A DNA stretch of 34,600 bases from Bacteroidales bacterium (GTDB lineage: Bacteria; Bacteroidota; Bacteroidia; Bacteroidales; UBA932). Under the pieces are notes generated by a model, which worked only from the letters and a program-made list of their open reading frames with translations, was not told the DNA's origin and searched no databases. Shown here in pieces: positions 31,118-34,600 of this stretch. How positions within the stretch are numbered: position 1 is the stretch's first letter; every line of letters begins with the position of its first letter. The position numbers and the translations under genes were made by a program. The stretch is from contig JAQYTJ010000001.1 in NCBI GenBank assembly GCA_028724885.1, positions 1 through 34,600 of the forward strand. Direction: 5' to 3'.

Positions 31118-33487
31118 TTATTCATTTCTCAAAGAGTCAACGGGATTTGACGTCGCCGCGCGCAGGGACTCCAAAGTCACAACGCCTATGGTCACCGCAA
31201 GCACTGCGAGCAAAGCAACTACGAATACCCAAGGCTGCAGGCTTATCCGATATGCAAAGGTCAGGAGGTAACGCCTCATGATTAGTAAGCTCAACGGGGC
31301 GGCCACCACGAAGCAGCCTATGACGATGTAGACGAACTTGGAATTTATCATCATGAGTATCTCCTCCACCGTTGCTCCGTTGACCCTTCGCACTCCGATT
31401 TCTTTCCTGCGTCCTTCTGCCTCGAACATCACCAGGCCGAAGACACCCATGAGCGAGATAATTATCGCGAGGATGGTGAAAAGGGTGATCAGCTTGGACA
31501 ATTTCGACTCCCTGTCATAGACTTTCTGCAAGGTTTGGTCGAATAATTTGATGTCGAAATCATCAGCGGACATGCTTGCATCATACTCTGCAAGAGTAGA
31601 GCCTATGAATTTCCGCACTTGGGTGAAATCGCAGCCGGGCGCCGTCCTGACAAAGAGCTTCGAAAGCGGCCTCCACGGCTCCTTGCCAAAAACGTAGAAG
31701 CTGAAAGGAGCCACTGCCGACCTCAGCGGAGCGTAATTGAAGTCTGCGCAAAAGCCAGCTATGTCAGTGGGCTTATCCATATGTCCCGACACCTTATCTT
31801 CCAGAGTGATGCCGAATTCCTTTTTTGCTGCCTCGTTGAATATGAATACTCCATTCTCGCACTGCTCGTCTGACTGCTGGAAATCTCTTCCTTCCTGAAC
31901 CGGTATATTCATGAACCTCAAGAAGTTCCATGAGACCGGATAGCACTGCCAATTTCGTTGCTGGCCCTTGATTTCACGGCCCCAGCCCATCCTGCTTTCA
32001 GCGACCATGTTGCCGTCTGCCCAGGCCACATCCTTTATGTCAGGATTCTGCTTCAGTCTCTCTTCCACAGTGGATCTCTGCCTGCCGACCGAATAGCCGG
32101 AGCTGACGACCAGAAGATTCTCCTTGTCGAAGCCAAGTTCATGGTTCAGCATGAAAGTGCGCTGCTTGTTGATGAATATCGCGCAGATGATGAGGGCCAT
32201 CGAAATGGTGAACTGGACTCCTACGAGGGAATATCTTATCGCCTTGCCTTTGCGGGTCGCTGAGAACGAGCCTTTCAGCGACAGAGCCGGAGGCACCGAG
32301 GTCGAATACAAGGCCGGATACAGGCTGGCGATGATTGCCACCAGCACGGCCACTCCGACGGTCAAAGCCACGATGAGCGGATTGGAGCCGAAGCTAGTGG
32401 TGAACGGAATCAGGTCTGCAAGGTGAGATTTCCCGAAGGAAATGACGACTAAGGCGGAGAGCGCCAGTGAGATGAAGGTCAACAGCAAGGATTCCCCTAT
32501 CATCCCCATAACCAGAGAAGTCCTGGATGCACCAATCACCTTCCTGATGTTTATGCCCTTGATTCTCAAAGGGATCATGGCCACGAAGAAGTTGACGTAG
32601 TTGACCATCGAAATCAAGAGGATCAGGATGGCAATGGCGAGCAGGGTGTAGGTGGTGCTCTTGTTGCCGGTCAGGCTGTCACCTCTGGCCACAAGCGGGT
32701 CGAAGTAGGTGTCTCGGATGCAGACCAGGCGGTACTTCAAGGCTTTGAGATCATCATCTTCTATTTTCTCGTCCGGAAACTTCTCGGTATAGAACTCTTT
32801 GGCTATCTCGAATGCCTCTTTCTCGAAGTCCTCCTTTGTCTCGGACGGATTCAGCTTGACATAGTAGCAGTAGGACCATTCACTCGAATTATCAATGTCT
32901 TGGTCTGTCAAGAGGAAGAAGCCGTCATTGGAGGCAAGGTCTGAGATGGCAGGGAAATCCTTATATATGGCGGCGACGGTCATCGGGACAGACTGACCTC
33001 TGCTGACCTGATAATATGTCGAACCTGGCTCCAGCCCAGTCTTTCGTGCGAAAGATTCGCTTATGGCTGTCTGCCGCCACGTTTTCATGTCATCGAATGA
33101 GCCTTGCACAAGCTCATAGCCGAAGGTCTTGACGGCACCGATGGACAGAGAATTGAAAACGGCGGTAATCTTGTCCGAGTCTTCTTTCAGCGAGATGGTA
33201 TTACTTGAGCCAAGCATTTGTCCGCAGCCCCCGCTCTCTATGCCGGTCGCAGTGGCGAGCACCTTCTCCTGAGGCGGCCTGTTCAGCCACACCGAGTACT
33301 TGCCTTCTTCGTAAAAGTCCGGCAAAGCCATCACGTAGATCCTGTCGCTGTCCTTGATGCCGTGATTATAGGTGAAGTCGTGATGGACCTGCACGAAAAT
33401 CACGTACATTGCAGCGAAGGCTGCCGTCATGCCGAGGAGGTTCAGGATGGTTGAGACTATGCTGTCTTTTCTAAATAGACTGATCAT
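31118..33487 (-). CDS. ABC transporter permease (MacB/FtsX type), first
   Basis: 789 residues with the same plan as its neighbour: a helix at about 12-32, a MacB-like periplasmic region, an FtsX domain (about 285-410, with IPLRIKGINIRKVIGASRTS), a second helix and periplasmic region, and a final FtsX domain (GRRKEIGVRRVNGATVEEIL) ending LRAATSNPVDSLRNE. The two permeases are clearly homologous but diverged, so they may form a heterodimer. It starts 38 bp after the ATPase gene. Such tandem systems in Bacteroidetes are usually linked to export or sensing of antimicrobial compounds; the substrate here is unknown. Confidence 0.88.
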   Translation of the reverse strand: MISLFRKDSIVSTILNLLGMTAAFAAMYVIFVQVHHDFTYNHGIKDSDRIYVMALPDFYEEGKYSVWLNRPPQEKVLATATGIESGGCGQMLGSSNTISLKEDSDKITAVFNSLSIGAVKTFGYELVQGSFDDMKTWRQTAISESFARKTGLEPGSTYYQVSRGQSVPMTVAAIYKDFPAISDLASNDGFFLLTDQDIDNSSEWSYCYYVKLNPSETKEDFEKEAFEIAKEFYTEKFPDEKIEDDDLKALKYRLVCIRDTYFDPLVARGDSLTGNKSTTYTLLAIAILILLISMVNYVNFFVAMIPLRIKGINIRKVIGASRTSLVMGMIGESLLLTFISLALSALVVISFGKSHLADLIPFTTSFGSNPLIVALTVGVAVLVAIIASLYPALYSTSVPPALSLKGSFSATRKGKAIRYSLVGVQFTISMALIICAIFINKQRTFMLNHELGFDKENLLVVSSGYSVGRQRSTVEERLKQNPDIKDVAWADGNMVAESRMGWGREIKGQQRNWQCYPVSWNFLRFMNIPVQEGRDFQQSDEQCENGVFIFNEAAKKEFGITLEDKVSGHMDKPTDIAGFCADFNYAPLRSAVAPFSFYVFGKEPWRPLSKLFVRTAPGCDFTQVRKFIGSTLAEYDASMSADDFDIKLFDQTLQKVYDRESKLSKLITLFTILAIIISLMGVFGLVMFEAEGRRKEIGVRRVNGATVEEILMMINSKFVYIVIGCFVVAAPLSLLIMRRYLLTFAYRISLQPWVFVVALLAVLAVTIGVVTLESLRAATSNPVDSLRNE

Positions 33488-33525
33488 GAAAATTCAAATT
33501 AATAATATTTTGGGCTCTGCAGGAA

Positions 33526-34206
33526 TTAGAGTTCATTCTGCACGTCGCTGACAATCTGGCCATCGAAGAGGTCAATCGTCCTCTGCGCCACCGCAGCATC
33601 CTTTGGAGAGTGCGTCACCATCACGATCGTGGTGCCCTCATGATTCAGCTCGGAGAGCAAATCCATCACCTCTTTACCGTTCTTGGAGTCCAGGTTTCCA
33701 GTAGGCTCATCGGCGAGTATCAGCTTGGGGTTGATGATGACGGCTCTCGCTATTGCCACCCTCTGCTGCTGGCCTCCGGACAGCTGCTGAGGGAAATGTG
33801 ATGCCCTATGGCTGATGTTCATGCGCTTCATTATTTCGTTGACGCGCTTCTTCCGCTCGCCTGCAGATATGTTCAGGTAACGCAACGGAAGCTCTATGTT
33901 CTCGTACACGTTCAGCTCGTCAATCAGGTTGAAGCTCTGGAAAACGAATCCGATGTTCCCCTTTCGGAACTTCGTGCGCTCCTTCTCTTTCAGCTTCGAG
34001 ACCTCCTTCTCAAGCAGCTCGTATGAGCCGGAGGTCGGATTGTCCAGAAGCCCCAGAATATTCAGAAGCGTGGATTTACCGCATCCTGAAGGTCCCATGA
34101 TGGCTACGAATTCGCCGTCTTTGATTTCGAATGACACTCCGTTGAGCGCCGTGGTCTCGATTTCTTCTGTCCTGAATACTTTCGTAAGATTGCTGACTTT
34201 GATCAT
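33526..34206 (-). CDS. ABC transporter ATP-binding protein (LolD/MacB type)
   Basis: 226 residues, the usual length for this group. Walker [10 protein letters not shown] (38-46), Q-loop in [10 protein letters not shown] (88-97), signature LSGGQQQR (142-149), Walker [13 protein letters not shown] (162-173) and a late His in VTHSP. It hydrolyses ATP to drive the two FtsX permeases that follow in the same operon. It is the first gene of the operon, with a leader of about 76 nt if the sigma-54-like promoter at 34293-34308 is used. Confidence 0.93.
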   Translation of the reverse strand: MIKVSNLTKVFRTEEIETTALNGVSFEIKDGEFVAIMGPSGCGKSTLLNILGLLDNPTSGSYELLEKEVSKLKEKERTKFRKGNIGFVFQSFNLIDELNVYENIELPLRYLNISAGERKKRVNEIMKRMNISHRASHFPQQLSGGQQQRVAIARAVIINPKLILADEPTGNLDSKNGKEVMDLLSELNHEGTTIVMVTHSPKDAAVAQRTIDLFDGQIVSDVQNEL

Positions 34207-34292
34207 ATTGCTATAGTTTTTAAAATATTTTTTCTGAAATCGTTCTTTCCACCATTGATGGGAAGCTTAGGATTTCTTCCGACGCCAAGAAA

Positions 34293-34308
34293 AACAACCC
34301 CCATGCCA
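34293..34308 (-). promoter_or_regulatory. Sigma-54-type promoter of the ABC operon
   Basis: On the minus strand TGGCATGGGGGTTGTT matches the -24/-12 consensus TGGCACGN4TTGCW at all fixed positions but two (C to T after TGGCA, C to T in TTGC). The spacing between GG and the -12 G is correct. Start expected near 34282. No good TAnnTTTG promoter was found in the same region. Confidence 0.6.
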
Positions 34309-34365
34309 TTCAATTTAACATATTAATAATGAATATATTATATTCGCAAGCCACCTTTCCTTTCC

Positions 34366-34405
34366 GTAAAGAAACTTTACACCTTTTGTAAACAATGTTT
34401 ACAAA
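34366..34405. promoter_or_regulatory. Twin palindromes, candidate enhancer sites
   Basis: GTAAAG-AAA-CTTTAC (34366-34380) and a longer palindrome with arms TTTGTAAAC and GTTTACAAA around AAT (34385-34405) have centres 22 bp apart, two helical turns. They share the GTAAA-N5-TTTAC core. They lie about 90 and 113 bp upstream of the predicted sigma-54 start, the usual distance for NtrC-type activators. Confidence 0.65.
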
Positions 34406-34409
34406 TAAT

Positions 34410-34443
34410 ATCCCTCGGAATTCGATTGGACGATCCGAGGGAT
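34410..34443. repeat. Hairpin with 9-bp stem
   Basis: ATCCCTCGG (34410-34418) and CCGAGGGAT (34435-34443) pair perfectly over 16 nt. No T-run on either side. It lies next to the twin palindromes and could be a terminator variant for a minus-strand gene beyond the window, or a site of its own. Confidence 0.5.
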
Positions 34444-34541
34444 TGATAGTTAAGTTAGAATTAAGCTTATTGGGTATTTATCTAGTCGCTCCTTAAGAGT
34501 TATTTAATAAATTGACAATCAATCAAATAAAAGTAGTATTT

Positions 34542-34573
34542 TTTGTTTTTGTCTGCGGAATTTCGTACCTTTA
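34542..34573 (+). promoter_or_regulatory. Promoter pointing out of the window
   Basis: TTTG (34542-34545), a 20-bp spacer and TACCTTTA (34566-34573, one mismatch) fit the Bacteroidetes consensus. An ATG at 34595 could begin the next gene, but only two codons are visible. Confidence 0.4.
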
Positions 34574-34600
34574 TGTCTGGAAACCTTGCAGAAAATGATA

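Noticed and set aside
34410..34443. Intrinsic terminator
   Set aside because: Good stem but no T-run on either strand; listed as a hairpin only.

Overview
The window looks like the chromosome of a Bacteroidales bacterium. The promoters I can read have the Bacteroidetes form (-7 element TAnnTTTG, with TTTG about 19-20 bp upstream). The gene families are also typical of the order: a TonB receptor operon with lipoproteins, an UpxY-type NusG paralog, a DUF4491 protein, a DUF4143 ATPase and tandem MacB/FtsX permeases. I cannot name a genus. No rRNA, tRNA, CRISPR array or prophage was seen.

Region 1 (1-5.7 kb) is accessory. It holds a REP-associated HUH transposase (RAYT) behind a tandem 51-bp repeat that ends in a perfect REP-like hairpin, a small membrane protein, and a scar at about 1955 where two genes have lost their 5' ends. 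Next come a Nudix/NrtR-type regulator and a divergent ADP-ribosylglycohydrolase with two operator-like palindromes between them, then a rhodanese-metallo-beta-lactamase fusion lipoprotein.

Region 2 (5.8-13 kb) holds a secreted protein of unknown function and a surface-glycan island. The island has a GT4 glycosyltransferase, two similar LicD phosphotransferases on opposite strands, a class V aminotransferase and a cytidylyltransferase fused to a Gfo/Idh/MocA-like domain, followed by an UpxY-like antiterminator. I read it as making an amino-containing CDP-activated head group that LicD attaches to a glycan. The product is not known, and the Gfo/Idh half lacks the usual catalytic residues. This is the best candidate for an undescribed system.

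Region 3 (13-19 kb) is mostly housekeeping: a YfbK-like VWA lipoprotein, a glutaredoxin-like protein, UDP-glucose 6-dehydrogenase, an NhaC antiporter, and a DUF4491-HAD phosphatase pair closed by a bidirectional terminator.

Region 4 (19-25.4 kb, minus strand) is a four-gene outer-membrane operon: TonB-dependent receptor, small lipoprotein, DUF6850-like beta-barrel protein and BACON/DUF4876-like lipoprotein.

Region 5 (25.5-34.6 kb, minus strand) has a MATE exporter, a DUF4143 ATPase with three 13-bp repeats spaced exactly 33 bp across its promoter, and an ABC export operon (ATPase plus two FtsX permeases). The ABC operon is preceded by a sigma-54-like promoter and two tandem palindromes placed like enhancer sites. 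A promoter at the right edge points out of the window.
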